Shown here in pieces: positions 23,201 through 35,050 of a stretch of 64,000 nt of DNA (positions are counted from its first letter, which is position 1; every line of letters begins with the position of its first letter). Location: assembly GCA_021396245.1 (NCBI GenBank), contig WNYE01000035.1, positions 124,001 to 188,000 on the forward strand, read 5' to 3'. The DNA is from Sporothrix humicola. Lineage: Eukaryota; Ascomycota; Sordariomycetes; Ophiostomatales; Ophiostomataceae. The notes under the pieces are model-generated. The model was not told the DNA's origin, did no database searches, and was given only the letters and a program-made list of their open reading frames with translations. The translations under genes and the position numbers were made by a program.

Positions 23201-26200
23201 TGGCGCTCTCCCTTAAGAGATCGACTGATATTGATCGCCGTGCTAGGACAGCCCAGAGGGTTTCTGGCGCCCAGCGGAAGATGTTGGAAAGCGTTCGCAA
23301 GTAGTAGAGGCACATGTCCGTATCGGCCTCTTCTGTGTCAGGGGCCGGTGCCTCATTTGTGTTGCCAGCCGCTGTGGCCTTGGTTGGTTTGCTGCGCAGG
23401 ACGCCCAGATTCAAGAACTTTTTGGCCAAGATAAGGAAAAGCCTATCCAGTCCGACGAGAGACATGAGCCACGTCTTGACCGTCATGAACAGCTGCGTCC
23501 GCTCGTCCAGAAGAGCATCCAGCATCAAGAGCATCGGGCGTGTCAGCATCACGTCGTAGTGGTCAACACCGGCTAGCCGAGGGAACGACCGCAGACTCGA
23601 GCTCGGTGTCTTGGGCGTCTTGGGTGTCCGTCGATCGGATGAGTTGGGGTTATCTTGCAGGGTGTGCAGCCACAGCACACTGAAGTTGCGGCCCGGATCG
23701 GCATTGCGAGCTGCAAACGTGCCCTTGACATCGGTTTGGATCATAAGCTGTGAGATGGCCGCTTCAATATCACGGTTGGTGGTGCCGAGTGCCGTCTGGA
23801 GCATCCACAGGTTGCGCACAGTCTCGACGTGGTACTTGGGTTCGGGCGCCGACAAAAACCTCCAGGCGCGGGCAACGAGCGGCGGGACTATGGCTGACAG
23901 GTCGTTTGTAGAGATGCGTTCACTGAGGTGGAGATTGATAGAGATGGAGAGGATGGAGGAGAAAGTGGTGAAAGCAGTGGCGTCGCCGTCACGCGTCAGG
24001 CGGCTGTGGAGAGCAGCGAGGAGATCAGACATGTCGATGTGGGTGTTGAGAGGAATCTTTTCGAGGAGGATAAGCAGGATGCGGCTCTTAAGTGGCAGGT
24101 CGACGTCGGTCCCGCTGCTGCTTATGAGAGATTGGCGGGCAATGCTGCATGCCCGCTCGAGCAGTAGTTGGGCCATAACCTGTGGACCATATGGCGGTGT
24201 CACTGTGTCGAGACTGCCTTGTTCGTTGACGTAAAAGTCGCGAATTTTCTTGAGCAGCTCTGCATTCGCTACGGAAGACTGTGAAGACTTCTTGGCCGGT
24301 GCCTTGCCATCGCTCTTCTCGTCGAGCGTAACAAAAGCGCGCTCGGGCACGATATCCAAGAGGTCAGCCGCAATGCCCAATGCCTTAATCGTATTATCAG
24401 AGCTGGCTTCGGAAGATGCCCGGCTTTGCGTGTCTTCCAGCATGCAGATGATAGAGAGGGCCGACAACGGCGCATGGATCGTTGTCATCTCTTCTTCCCG
24501 AACGTTAAAGTGTGTCAGGATAAACTTGACGAGTGCCAGCTTGTCTGCACGATCGTCTGCCGAGAGGTTACCTCCAGGGCCAATGGCCTGGGCCACAAGG
24601 CTCAGCATCTCGCCGTAAATAAGACCGCTCTCCACGCCGTCAAAGAAGACGCTCGCACTGCGAAGAACCTCGTTGAAGTCGGCCTTGGATGGGGCCTCGG
24701 CCTTGTACTTGCGCACGCTGTCGACAATCGGAAGGAATACCTCGGGCACAACAAGCCCACCGATCTCCCATCGATCCATAAGCGACAGGCAGATACGGTA
24801 TGGACGTGCGCGCTCGGCAGGTGTGCTGCCCGGTCTCGCCTGTACCATGCTGAGCAGGGCGCGGGTCAGGGCCTGTAAACCATGCTCTTCAAAGTAGCTT
24901 GTCTTGGGTGTCATGGCAAAGGCTGCGCTGCGGCTGTCGTTGGCCGCTGGGGACTCGGGCGCACTTTCTGCATCGCCGTTCGTTGGTGTTGGTCCCATAA
25001 GCCAGGCTGTTAACCGCCTGTTCAAGCTCATCTCACGTCTTGTGACGACTCCACAGGCTGCACGCATAAGAAGCTCGAGATCGGCCGGCTTGACTCGAGA
25101 TTGAAGTACTGTGGCATGGAGCGGCAGATGGGCCACAAGGAGGTCGAGGAAGCCGCGCTGGATGAGCAGCTGTTCATCAGCCAGGCCGGCCGTAAAACAC
25201 CGGAGAAGCAGGCCTGGCTCGGGCGACGTGATGAGCTCCGAGAGCTTGGACATGAGCTCGGCGTCGGCCGAGGACGTCTTTGTTGCTGCATCTTTGCTGT
25301 TTGATGTTGCCTGGCCGAGCTTGGGCAGGTAGCGTGTGAGGTAGGCCAGAGCACCCGGTCTTCGGCTCTGGCTGGTGATCGTGGCGAGGAAGAAACACTG
25401 CCAGAAAAAGTCGTCGCCAGTAGAGTGGTCAACTGTAAGTTCCTCTGTATCTGGGGGCCGGACAGCAGACTTGAAGCGGTTCAATAGCTTGAGCGTGCGG
25501 TCAAAGTCCTCGGCGGTCTCGTCCTCGAGGGCCGGCAGCAGTGCCAGGATGAGAGACTTGAGAGCCGGCCGTAGTGCCCGAGGGTCGAGATCGAGGAAAT
25601 GCTTTTCGAGAAGATCAAAGAAATGCGCACGGGCCGAGAGCGAAGCGAAAGAAAGAGTCGGTGCCAGACCAGGCAGGTAGAGTGGCAGGTCGCGGGACAG
25701 GCCGTCGGTGCCGATGATGGAGAAGACGACGTTGTAGACCTCGAGTGCCTTCTGATGGACGCCGGAGGGTAGTGACGGATTGAGACATTGTGAGAGGCGC
25801 TTGGCGACGAGAGCCTTGGCTGGGATTGTAGTGATGGATGCTTGTCTCGATTGGAGGGCCTGGTATGCACATGTAAGTATATAGAAAGAAAACAACCAAA
25901 GTAAGAAAATGCCAGGCTAACCTTGAGCAGACGGTTCAGGAAGGAAATGTAGTCGGCCCATTCCTGGAGGGCCGTCTCGAAAAGAGAGAGCGCGCGGTCG
26001 ACGCCTGTGGCATATTTGCGAAAGGTCTTGTCGCGCGTCAGGGGCTCGTCTGCGGCACACATGTTAGCAACGGCAAATACGGGACACTGCGTCCTTGGCA
26101 GAGAGTGGAAAGTCCACACAACACGTACCGGCACCCAGCTGGTTCCGCCATTGTCTCGGCGCGGGAGAATCGCGTCCGGAGCTCTCCGGCGACATGGACC

Positions 26201-26222
26201 GGCGGCCCGGCTCCAGAGACAT
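20238..26222 (-). CDS. DOP1: Dopey-family trafficking protein DOP1
   Basis: The largest gene here: 1,947 residues from three exons (26222-26129, 26049-25922, 25859-20238) with two short introns of 79 and 62 nt. The N-terminus reads MSLEPGRRSMSPESS, then DKTFRKYATGVDRALSLFETALQEWADYISFLNRLLKALQS, which is the start of the Dopey N-terminal domain (roughly residues 35-330). The rest is a long helical, armadillo-like scaffold with a conserved leucine-rich C-terminus. In yeast, Dop1 works with Mon2 and flippase Neo1 in endosome-to-Golgi recycling. In Aspergillus the orthologue DopA affects morphogenesis and conidiation. The apparent Met start at 25895 is intronic read-through, so the upstream exons are required. 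It is divergent from MON1. Confidence 0.95.
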
Positions 26223-27055
26223 GGTGAGAAGAGCTCTGTTGGAAAGAGAGGAAGCTGGAGAATGCGCTCGCAGGAGTTAGGAGTTGTGTGCGGGCAGCGT
26301 GTCGTCCTCAGAAGCTGGCATGGCGGACGTGGCGTCGAATGTGTAGAGAGGTGCAGTTGCAGTCGCGAGGGGCCGAATATGGGAATATTTGTCTACAAAG
26401 GGCAAGGTGATGTTGGAGTGTTGAAGCCAACCTGGCAGAATCATGGGTGGTGGCTTCCCAAAGGGGGAAGCTTGCGCAGGGTTGTGTGGGTTTTGGCCTG
26501 GCCCCTGGGGATGGGGTGAAGGTGCGACGAGCCACTACAGCGGGCAGGGGCGACGCGGCAGCTGTGCTCCAAAGGCGGTGTGACTCGAGTTTGGCTGGTC
26601 TTTTGGCCGGCCTGAAACGGCCGTTTAGCGGCGGGAAATAGCGGCTGCCTGGCGCTACTGCCTGTAATACGCCATTAAAGCTCCGTACTTCCAGTTGCAT
26701 GTGCGCTGTTCCCCCTCATTAAGCAGTGGCTTATCTTATCGCAAATTGGCTGGGACTGTGTTGATTACAGCTATTGGGGGCACTAAGCATGTGCTGATGC
26801 GACGAATAACGTCACACCCCAAGGTATCCTTCTCATACAACCATTTCTGCCACAAGGAATCGACAAGGCGCACGCGACCAAGAGATTCCGCCCATCTGGT
26901 AGCTCAACATTATAATTACGGCAAATTCATTCGTCGGCAAAGCACATGAGTACGATATAGGAATGACATTCTGGTTATAACACGAACCACCTCGCCGCCT
27001 TTGTTGAAGGGGCGATGACGGCTTGACGCCGAAGAGACAAAGACAGAAACCCACC
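26223..27055. promoter_or_regulatory. shared divergent region DOP1/MON1
   Basis: 833 bp between divergent start codons of two membrane-traffic genes. It includes CTCCGTACTT at about 26681-26690, a near match to the TACGGAGTA family. No gene was seen. Confidence 0.55.
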
Positions 27056-29140
27056 ATGGCCGAATCCAACGACGGCAAGGCAGCGCCAGCGGGCACAAGT
27101 AGTGCCTCTACCTCACCGGATGTACCTGCAACAGAGTCGTCCAAAGATACGTCGACACAGCAGCCCTCTAAAACGCCCTCCCCGCCGCCACCACTCTCTC
27201 CGCGACGACCCTCGAGCCCCGATGGCTCTCCTCGACGACTCGAGTCTGCCCAACTGCCGCAGGCCAGGCCGACGACCGCCGTGTCCTCGATCGACATCCA
27301 GACCCTCTCCTTCCCCGATGGCTCGCGCGGCACCTTTTCGACGCCCGGTATACGTGCCGTGTCGACGACGGCATCGTCCTCTACCTCGCCAAATCTGTCT
27401 CTGCGATCAAAGCAGCAACACCGGCGAACTGCCAGTACCAGTGGCGGCATAGGCAACATTGGTGGTGCCGGTGACCTGTCCGACGTGCCGACCGATGCCA
27501 TGAGTGTCATGAGCTTTGCGCCGACCATGCGGCCACCAGGCGATCTGGCAAGTCTTGCTGTTGGCGATTTCCACCGAAAAAGCCGTGCCTGGACGCTGTT
27601 GAGGACACAGGCGACAAGTGTCCAGCCATTTGAGAGTACGCGCATAGCTCGGGTACCCTACTCGCTGGCCGACTTTGACAAGGAGTTTGAGGAGGTGCAG
27701 GACGGCGACGAGAGCGACTCAGGACCAGGGGAGACTGGTGGAGACGGCCCAAGCGAAGTGCCCAGCGAAGAAGCTCGTCTGGCCGCATGGAAGGCCAAGC
27801 TAAAACACTACATGATCCTGTCGTCGGCCGGCAAGCCCATCTGGAGCCGCCACGGCGACCTGAGTCTGATCAACTCGTACATGGGCGTCATCCAGACGAT
27901 CATCTCGTTTTACGAGGGCGCCAACAACCCCCTTCAAGGGTTCACGGCCGGCAACGCACGCTTCGTCATTGTCACGGAAGGCCCGCTGTACCTCGTGGCG
28001 ATCAGCCGACTTGGAGAGAGCGATTCACAGCTGCGAGAACAGCTACGAGCGCTGTACATGCAGATCCTCTCAACTCTCACACTACCAACACTTACTCGCA
28101 TCTTTGCCAACCGGCCGTCTACCGATTTACGAAAACCTCTGCAGGGAACCGAGGGGCTACTAGCATCGCTCGCTGATAGTTTCACCAAGGGCTCACCATC
28201 GGCAATGCTGGGCGCACTTGAGTGTTTGCGATTACGCAAGTCGCAACGTGCCTCAATCACGAGCACATTCCTCAAGCAGCGGACAGACAAATTGTTGTAC
28301 GGTCTGATCGTTGCGGGTGGAAAGCTGGTCAGTGTGATCCGGCCACGAAAGCACTCGCTCCACCCAAGTGACCTACAGCTCATCTTCAACATGCTCTTTG
28401 AGTCCGGTGGCATCAAGTCCGGCGGCGGCGAGAATTGGATCCCGCTGTGTCTGCCAGCCTTTAACAACCGCGGCTATCTTTACATGTACGTCAGCTTCTT
28501 TGACACCGAGGGCGGCGAGGCCGCAGCCGACCCGAAAAAGGCAGCAGCGCCTACGCCTACGTCTACGTCCGACGACGAGAGCATCGCCATTATCCTGATC
28601 AGCGCCGACAAGGAGAGCTTCTTTGATCTCAAAGAGATGCGCGAGAAGGTGGCACAAAACATGGCCAAGAACGGCGGTCTCGCTTTAATCCGATCTGCCG
28701 TCGCAGCCGGCCGGCCCAAAGTGGCTGACATTGTCAAGCGCCCAGGCACAGCCGTACAGATCCGCCATTTCTTATACAAGTCGCGCGCCAACGTGCAGTT
28801 CGCCATGTCCGCCGCCGATGATGGAAGTAGCAGGAGCAAGAGCAATAACAATAGTAGCGAGATCAGCATATCGCAGTCCCGCGAGGCCCGCCGCCGGCTC
28901 ATGACCGTCTACCACCAGCTACACGCCTCCGTCCACGCCCGTCATGCCCACCTCAAGATTCTGCATTGTGTCGGCGAAGATGCCACGAGTCTGGTGTGGG
29001 TCACGCCCGTCTTTGAGTTCTACTGCGTCGCCGGGCCGAATGCATCGCGCGCCGTCGTCACACAAGACGCCAACCGCATTATCCAGTGGGCAAAGCGGGA
29101 GGAGGAGCGCCTGTTTATCATTGGCGGTGGCGTCTTTTAG
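27056..29140 (+). CDS. MON1: vacuolar fusion protein MON1
   Basis: A 694-residue, intron-free subunit of the Mon1-Ccz1 complex, the guanine-nucleotide exchange factor that activates Ypt7/Rab7 on late endosomes and autophagosomes for fusion with the vacuole. An N-terminal Ser/Thr/Pro-rich disordered tail (about 200 residues) precedes the MON1 longin core, which starts near residue 248 (LKHYMILSSAGKPIWSRHGD). Other family blocks follow: FVIVTEGPLYLVAISRLGE, ESGGIKSGGGENWIPLCLPAFNN and the terminal EERLFIIGGGVF. A Ser/Asn-rich insert (about 28820-28870) sits in the third longin region. The start at 27056 is the ATG in CCACCATGG. An in-frame TTG 33 bp upstream is unlikely to be used. The frame stays open for 86 codons after the stop (see findings). 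Confidence 0.95.
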   Translation: MAESNDGKAAPAGTSSASTSPDVPATESSKDTSTQQPSKTPSPPPPLSPRRPSSPDGSPRRLESAQLPQARPTTAVSSIDIQTLSFPDGSRGTFSTPGIRAVSTTASSSTSPNLSLRSKQQHRRTASTSGGIGNIGGAGDLSDVPTDAMSVMSFAPTMRPPGDLASLAVGDFHRKSRAWTLLRTQATSVQPFESTRIARVPYSLADFDKEFEEVQDGDESDSGPGETGGDGPSEVPSEEARLAAWKAKLKHYMILSSAGKPIWSRHGDLSLINSYMGVIQTIISFYEGANNPLQGFTAGNARFVIVTEGPLYLVAISRLGESDSQLREQLRALYMQILSTLTLPTLTRIFANRPSTDLRKPLQGTEGLLASLADSFTKGSPSAMLGALECLRLRKSQRASITSTFLKQRTDKLLYGLIVAGGKLVSVIRPRKHSLHPSDLQLIFNMLFESGGIKSGGGENWIPLCLPAFNNRGYLYMYVSFFDTEGGEAAADPKKAAAPTPTSTSDDESIAIILISADKESFFDLKEMREKVAQNMAKNGGLALIRSAVAAGRPKVADIVKRPGTAVQIRHFLYKSRANVQFAMSAADDGSSRSKSNNNSSEISISQSREARRRLMTVYHQLHASVHARHAHLKILHCVGEDATSLVWVTPVFEFYCVAGPNASRAVVTQDANRIIQWAKREEERLFIIGGGVF

Positions 29141-31365
29141 AAAAAGATATCTCGAGGCGGCGGCCATACAAGCAGTGGCCGTGTATTTGACGACGATGTC
29201 TTTGGCCGTGAGAGAGGAGGCGGCAACGACTACGACCTTGACGGCTGCGGCCCTGAGTCGCTCGGAGGCTTAGATGGCAGTGTCGAGCGCAGAGGAAGTC
29301 TTCTCAGACGCTGGCGAAGTGCTCGTCAGCGGCGGCGATCTGGTGTGACGAACATTACTGGGCCGACTTGGCCTGACGAATCAGGAGGACGGGGCGAATG
29401 AGCCGAATGAGGCTCACATACATCGATTTTGGATAGGATACCGAGCACATTTTATTTATACTTATACGGCGTAATACCGGGTTATGGTTGCACATAGCGC
29501 TTTCAGAATTCAGCATGCAAGTAACAAATACGATTTCATAATTCCGTGCTGACCGTCAGACTTGTTCGCCACCATCTTTTTTGCACTTTATTATTTACTC
29601 ATCTTTCCAAATATTGCTGTACTAGAATTTGTCTAGTGTATCCCTGTGCTTGTATAAACTGTCTTGAAAATTAGTCGAGCCCTGCATTTTCTTTTTTTTT
29701 GGTGATCTGCACGGCCACGAAGTCCCTCTCGCCTGCATCAGCTTATTGTCGAAATCGCGCCCCGATGATTATGGTAGACCAAGGGCACAAAATACTTGCG
29801 GAACAAACCAACATGTTCTGTCGAAAATGCTTTTCACTTCGACTCTCTCACTTCCATAGGACACGTTTTCTCGAAGGTCAAAGTGAAAGCTGTCTTTTCA
29901 AACTTCTGTATATCAATTTCACAGTGCCTCATATATACATATAGCAACCACTATTCGTAGAGGATCCGCGGCTCAAAAGCGCCCGCAAAGTGCCTGCATG
30001 AGGTCCGCCGTGCTGTGATTTACTCCGTCTCGTCCGTGTTAATCTACGTCTCACACCAAGAAATATATGCGGCTGTTCTTAGTTGTATGCCCAACTGGGG
30101 CCAGTAATGGCTTACTGCGACGTCGCGAGGGCCAGGCCGCGATTGTCCGCCTTGTCTTGCCAGTTAGTTGGTCTGTCTCCTCCGTAGTTTTGCCATTTTC
30201 AGCTCTTGAGAACGTTCTCACTATTGGATCAGTATTGCTCGGATCGTCGTATTTGGCTCTATTCATGAGATGCAGGTACCGCCACCTAGGGTTCAGCATG
30301 CGAAGTATCTTTTTGCGCTGTGACCATACGTTCGGTACCTAGGGGTCCGGCGCCAGAGCCCCTTCCTGCCCGCCTATTCTGGCTTAGATCAGATCTAGCG
30401 TGGGCCACCTTACCCGCTTTATCAGCCTTCCGATAGTGCTGGTTTGCATGGTAAAAGGGAGCGGGGGCAGGAAGGGGAGGGAGGGAGAGAGGGTGGCCAA
30501 GCCGCGCCACCAAAAGGGAACTGAACACCTGTCGTCTTCTCTCTTGGGAAACCACCACCCAGAGCTTAGAAATACAAGGAGAACAAAGCCGCACCTGCCA
30601 AACGATCACCACCACACACCGAATCACGGAAGCAGACTAATCAATGATGGAAGGAGCCATGGGCCATGGTAAATAATATTTTCAGGAGGTAAATAAATAA
30701 AATAAACTGGAAGGAGCATCCTGCAAGCGCCTGCCCTTTTAGAAGCCATCTCACAACGATATTTTGGCAACTGCTTGTATGCCTCCTGTAAACGCTGTAG
30801 ACAGAACGACAGAGGCAAGATCGCCAAGATTGAGTAAAAAGGGGAAGCTTTTCCATGTTAGCGCCCGTTGGCTGTGCGTGGCACCGTCCTGTGGCCCAGT
30901 CAACCAACGGGTCTCCCACTGTGAGTGGCTCTCTTTCCGGCCTCAAAGCCTGATTAATTGGCGACAGAAGGGACACCTTGCCCCTGCACTCACCCTGCAC
31001 CCTGAGCTTTATCCTACTCCATACATAACGTCTCCACGCCCACAACTTTCCCTCCCTCTTTTTAACTTTCCCCCATCCCAACCTGCTTCTTTTCTTTCTC
31101 CTCTTTCGTCCATATCCTTTTTGTGATTCTTCTTCCACCTCTTGCTTCTCTTTTCTTTCGTTCTACCACAAATTGTGAGTTGCTTCCATGTTTGCTGCTT
31201 GATCGATTGGCCCCTCGTCGGTTTGCAGTATTTCCGCATATCCTGTTCTGGACACATTTGGTTGGATTCACGAGCCTCAAGTTGCATTCGTGTCCACCGC
31301 AGCTCTCGCCTTACCTCGGCCACTTGCTAACAGCCATCCAGCACACACACACACACACAGACACA
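29141..31365. other. 2.2 kb intergenic region MON1-PDI1
   Basis: The first 260 bases are GC-rich and continue the MON1 frame. The middle (about 29400-30060) is AT-rich and featureless. The right part contains a GA-rich tract (30460-30490) and, before PDI1, C+T-rich promoter-like sequence (30960-31150). A (CA)9 repeat at 31342-31359 ends 6 bp before the PDI1 start codon. No further gene was recognised. Confidence 0.6.
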
Positions 31366-32966
31366 ATGAAGTACTCAAAGTCCCTAATCATGGCCCTCGT
31401 GGCCTTCGGCACGACCCTCGTGTCCGGCGCCGACGTCTCCGACGTTCACCAGCTTAAGACCGACACCTTCGAGGAGTTTGTCAAGGCCAACGAGATTGTT
31501 CTTGCCGAGTTCTTTGCCCCGTGGTGGTAAGTTGCGCTTTGCCTTTGTTAACGACGCTCTGCCCTTGCTCCGACATTTGCTAACCCTCTCTTTTCTACAG
31601 CGGCCACTGCAAGGCTCTGGCTCCCGAGTACGAGGAGGCTGCCACGACCCTCAAGGAGAAGAACATCAAGCTTGCCAAGATCGACTGCACAGAGGAGGCC
31701 GAGCTTTGCCAACAGTACGGTGTCGAGGGCTACCCGACGCTCAAGGTCTTCCGCGGCACCGACAACGTCAGCGCGTACAAGGGCCAGCGTAAGGCTGCTG
31801 CCATCACCTCGTACATGATCAAGCAGTCTCTGCCCGCTGTCTCGACCGTCACCAAGGACAACCTGGAGGAGTTCAAGAAGGCCGACAAGGTCGTCCTGGT
31901 CGCCTACCTCAAGGCTGACGACAAGGCCTCCAACGAGACCTTCACCAAGGTCGCCGAGAAGCTGCGCGACAACTACCCCTTCGGTGCCAGCAACGACGCC
32001 GAGCTTGCCGAGGCTGAGGGCATCACCGTCCCCTCGATCGTCCTGTACAAGGACTTTGACGATGGCAAGGCTGTCTTCACTGAGAAGTTCGATGACGCTG
32101 CCATTGAGAAGTTCGCCAAGACTGCTGCCACGCCCCTGATCGGCGAGGTCGGCCCCGACACCTACTCGGACTACATGTCGGCCGGCATCCCCCTGGCCTA
32201 CATCTTTGCCGACACTGCTGAGGAGCGCAAGGAGCTGGCTGACGAGCTTAAGCCCATTGCCGAGGCCCACCGTGGCGTGATCAACTTCGCGACCATCGAC
32301 GCCAAGGCCTTCGGCGCCCACGCCGCCAACCTGAACCTGCCCACCGACAAGTTCCCTTCGTTCGCCATCCAGGAGACGGTCAAGAACCAGAAGTTCCCCT
32401 TCGACATCGAGGCCAAGATCACCAAGGATGCCATCAAGAAGTTCGTCGACGACTTTGTCGCCGGCAAGGTCGAGCCCAGCATCAAGTCTGAGCCCATCCC
32501 CGAGAAGCAGGAGGGCGTGACCATTGTTGTGGCCAAGAACTACGACGAGATTGTCCTGGACGACACCAAGGACGTCCTGGTTGAGTTCTACGCCCCGTGG
32601 TGCGGTCACTGCAAGGCCCTTGCCCCCAAGTACGACGACCTGGCTGCCCAGTACGCCGCCTCGGAGTTCAAGGACAAGGTCGTCATTGCCAAGGTTGATG
32701 CCACGGCCAACGACGTCCCCGATGAGATCCAGGGCTTCCCCACGATCAAGCTGTTCCCCGCTGGCGCTAAGGACGAGCCAATCACTTACTCTGGCTCGCG
32801 CACGGTCGAGGACCTGATCAAGTTCATCAAGGAGAACGGCAAGTACGAGGCTGAGCCGGTTGCCGCCGCCGAGGAGGATGTTTCGGAGAGCAGCGCCACG
32901 GCTGCTTCTTCGTCGACCAAGACGGAGGAGGCCAAGGAGGAGAAGAGCAAGCACGATGAGCTGTAG
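31366..32966 (+). CDS. PDI1: protein disulfide isomerase
   Basis: ER-lumen oxidoreductase that forms and rearranges disulfides in secretory proteins. It has 508 residues from two exons (31366-31526, 31601-32966). The signal peptide is about residues 1-20. The a-b-b'-a' layout is clear: the first WCGHCK active site is at residues 54-57, the second at 388-391, and the C-terminus is KHDEL for ER retrieval. An acidic, Ala/Ser-rich linker precedes the HDEL. The 74-nt intron (GTAAGT...CTACAG) splits the codon of the first active-site cysteine (TG|C). Codon use is strongly C-ending, as expected for high expression. The leader carries a CA dinucleotide repeat up to the start. Confidence 0.98.
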
Positions 32967-33793
32967 GTTATGATGACTTGCTAGTTGTTTTTCGTTTTTG
33001 ACTTTTTTTTTTTTCCATTTCTTGTCCTTTCCTCAATTCCCCCCTTGTACGATGTCCCACGAAAAAGTTTAAGAGACTTTCTGAATTAAAAATACACTCT
33101 GTAAAAACAAGAAAAATTACAGAAATACGCAAGGAGGCGCGGTCGATTTGGCTCTGCCTTGACTCGTCTAGTCGAGATCAAGTTGAGAGAAAAGAAACAA
33201 ATTGGTTATTAGTGGTAGTTACGCTTTTGCGATCTTGGTCTTTGTTAATAAAATTTAAACAAAAATGATGTGTCCCAATTAATAATGTGAACTCCTGTCC
33301 TCCTGTCTTACGTTCCTGATTCAGTTTTATCAAGATCAGTTCGCACAAAGTTGCCATTGATTCCGAACCGATTCGACGATTCGTGCGTGGACAGCACTGG
33401 CAGCTGCCGGATTCTGCCCATTCACACCGCCCATTTTACTAACTAAAGCCACCCCGGCCAGCAAGGAAGGAAACGCGCACGAGCTTGGTTGCCCTTTTGC
33501 CGCGAATGTGATCCACCCCTTCTCAGTGGTCAGTGGTCAGGGAAGCACCAGCCCATGCTCCGAAAAATAACGAATAACGACTCAAAGAATAGAGAAAAGG
33601 CTCGACGTCGAAACCCAACCAACGACCAACAATCCACGACGAAATCAAAGACGAGTCTTGCACGCGACCTTGCCACCACGATAAGAACGATCCGACGGTT
33701 CCTTCCTTTTTTTCTGCGACTATCCTCTTCAAACAAAACCCGCACGTCTTTTATCGCGATCACGATCACGATCCTCTCTTCCTCTCCTCTACA
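32967..33793. other. intergenic region PDI1 to small mitochondrial gene
   Basis: Contains the PDI1 3' untranslated region (T-rich at 32999-33015, AATTAAA-like at about 33083) and then the upstream region of the next gene. That upstream region is rich in A and in CGA/CGAT-type words near 33700-33780. No gene was seen. Confidence 0.6.
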
Positions 33794-34517
33794 ATGGCTT
33801 CAAGAACAATGATCATGCGCACGGTGTCGCGTGCGGCCGCATCGCCGGCTTCTTTCTCTGCTGTCGCTCCCGCGCGCAGCTTCCAGACCTCGTCGCGGCG
33901 GCTGGCCGAGGCGGCACCGCTGCCGGCGCGCAAGCCCGTCGGCGCCTTCCGGGGAGGGTAAGCATTATGTCCCGGCTCTGTATCATTTGAATACCTGAAT
34001 ACCGTACTGACCCATGCAGTCTCTTCGGCTTCCTTCTCGGCGCGACTCTGACCGGTGCGGGCGTGTACTACTACGTGCTCACGGAATACAAGGCGTCCAA
34101 CGACCAGCTCACCGAGGATATCTATGTGCGTTTCTGCATATGACTTCTTTCTTATTCTTTTACTCTCTTTATATGCCTTTGCCCTCCTTTTCTTATCTCT
34201 TTCTCTACCTCGCCTCTCCCTCCCACTCGGAATACCGGACTCCAAGCGGAACCCTCTCTTCTGGAAAAATCAAGTGGTTTGGCCTCTCTTTTTCTCTTTT
34301 GTCTTGTTCGAGTGCTTCTGCCCTTTGCACACGCCCAATCTTCACCCCGCTCTGCTTCCTTATGGGATCTTACCTTTCTTCCTCGCCGCGGCTTTATCCT
34401 TCTCTTCTACGTGTCTTATCTCAAACTAACCACTTCTCTTAACAGACTCTGCAAAGAGCTACTCAGCAGCTCAGCACCCACCTGGCGACGCTCGAGGACA
34501 AGGTCCAGAAGAAGTAA
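33794..34517 (+). CDS. small predicted mitochondrial membrane protein
   Basis: A 113-residue protein assembled from three exons (33794-33957, 34020-34125, 34446-34517), too fragmented to appear as one open frame. The N-terminus is an Arg/Ser/Ala-rich presequence without acidic residues (MASRTMIMRTVSRAA...RSFQTSSRR). A single hydrophobic, Gly-rich membrane segment follows (LFGFLLGATLTGAGVYYYVL, about residues 56-75), then a short helical tail with heptad-like spacing ending in KVQKK. The frame is preserved across both introns (GTAAGC...CAG; GTGCGT...CAG; the second is 320 nt, long for this genome). That layout suggests an inner-membrane protein with a coiled-coil tail. I do not recognise a named family, and its function is unknown. 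Confidence 0.82.
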
Positions 34518-35050
34518 ACTGATGACGTCGTCAAAGGACAACGCTCACATAAAGCTTGACAGGGACGGCTGTGGTCTATCTAATTTGCAAGGAAAGGGAA
34601 CTGGGAAGGACTGGAGGAATTGGCTGGAAACAAGGGCATATCTTGGACCAGATTGTACATTTGGGCGGCGGAGAGCGCGTGTGGTTATAGACGTCTGTAC
34701 ACTATTTTCATTCAAAAAACACTGTTCATTTGTATTCTCCTTGCGTGCAAGATAGCATGAAACTCGGTGTAATTCATACGAAAGACAGTATCGTAGAACA
34801 CAGAGCACGCCGGTTTAAAGCTTAAGCTCAAGCTGTGCTGTCAGATTTAGCGGATTCAGGGCGGATTCGCCACTCTACAGCGCTAGTCTGTCCGCCTCTG
34901 GCCGCTGTAACGCCCAGTTCCTGCCTAAATTTTGTCCTCGTTCTCCAACCATGTGCGATTTCTACCCCAAAATATTTCTCCCTCCAACTCTCAACCTCAA
35001 CCTCACTTTTCCACCTTTCAAAAAACTCCCGACCTTCCCACCACGCCACA
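34518..35050. other. intergenic region before VPS71
   Basis: 533 bp holding the 3' region of the small mitochondrial gene and the C+T-rich leader of VPS71 (34960-35050). No gene was seen. Confidence 0.6.

Noticed and set aside
25860..25895. apparent DOP1 start at 25895 (MFSFYILTCAYQ)
   Set aside because: These 12 codons are intronic read-through. The conserved Dopey N-terminus is encoded by two upstream exons.
31548..32954. 468-residue open frame antisense to PDI1
   Set aside because: It mirrors the C-ending codon bias of PDI1. It is Leu/Val/Gly/Asp-rich with no family motif, while the sense strand is a complete PDI.
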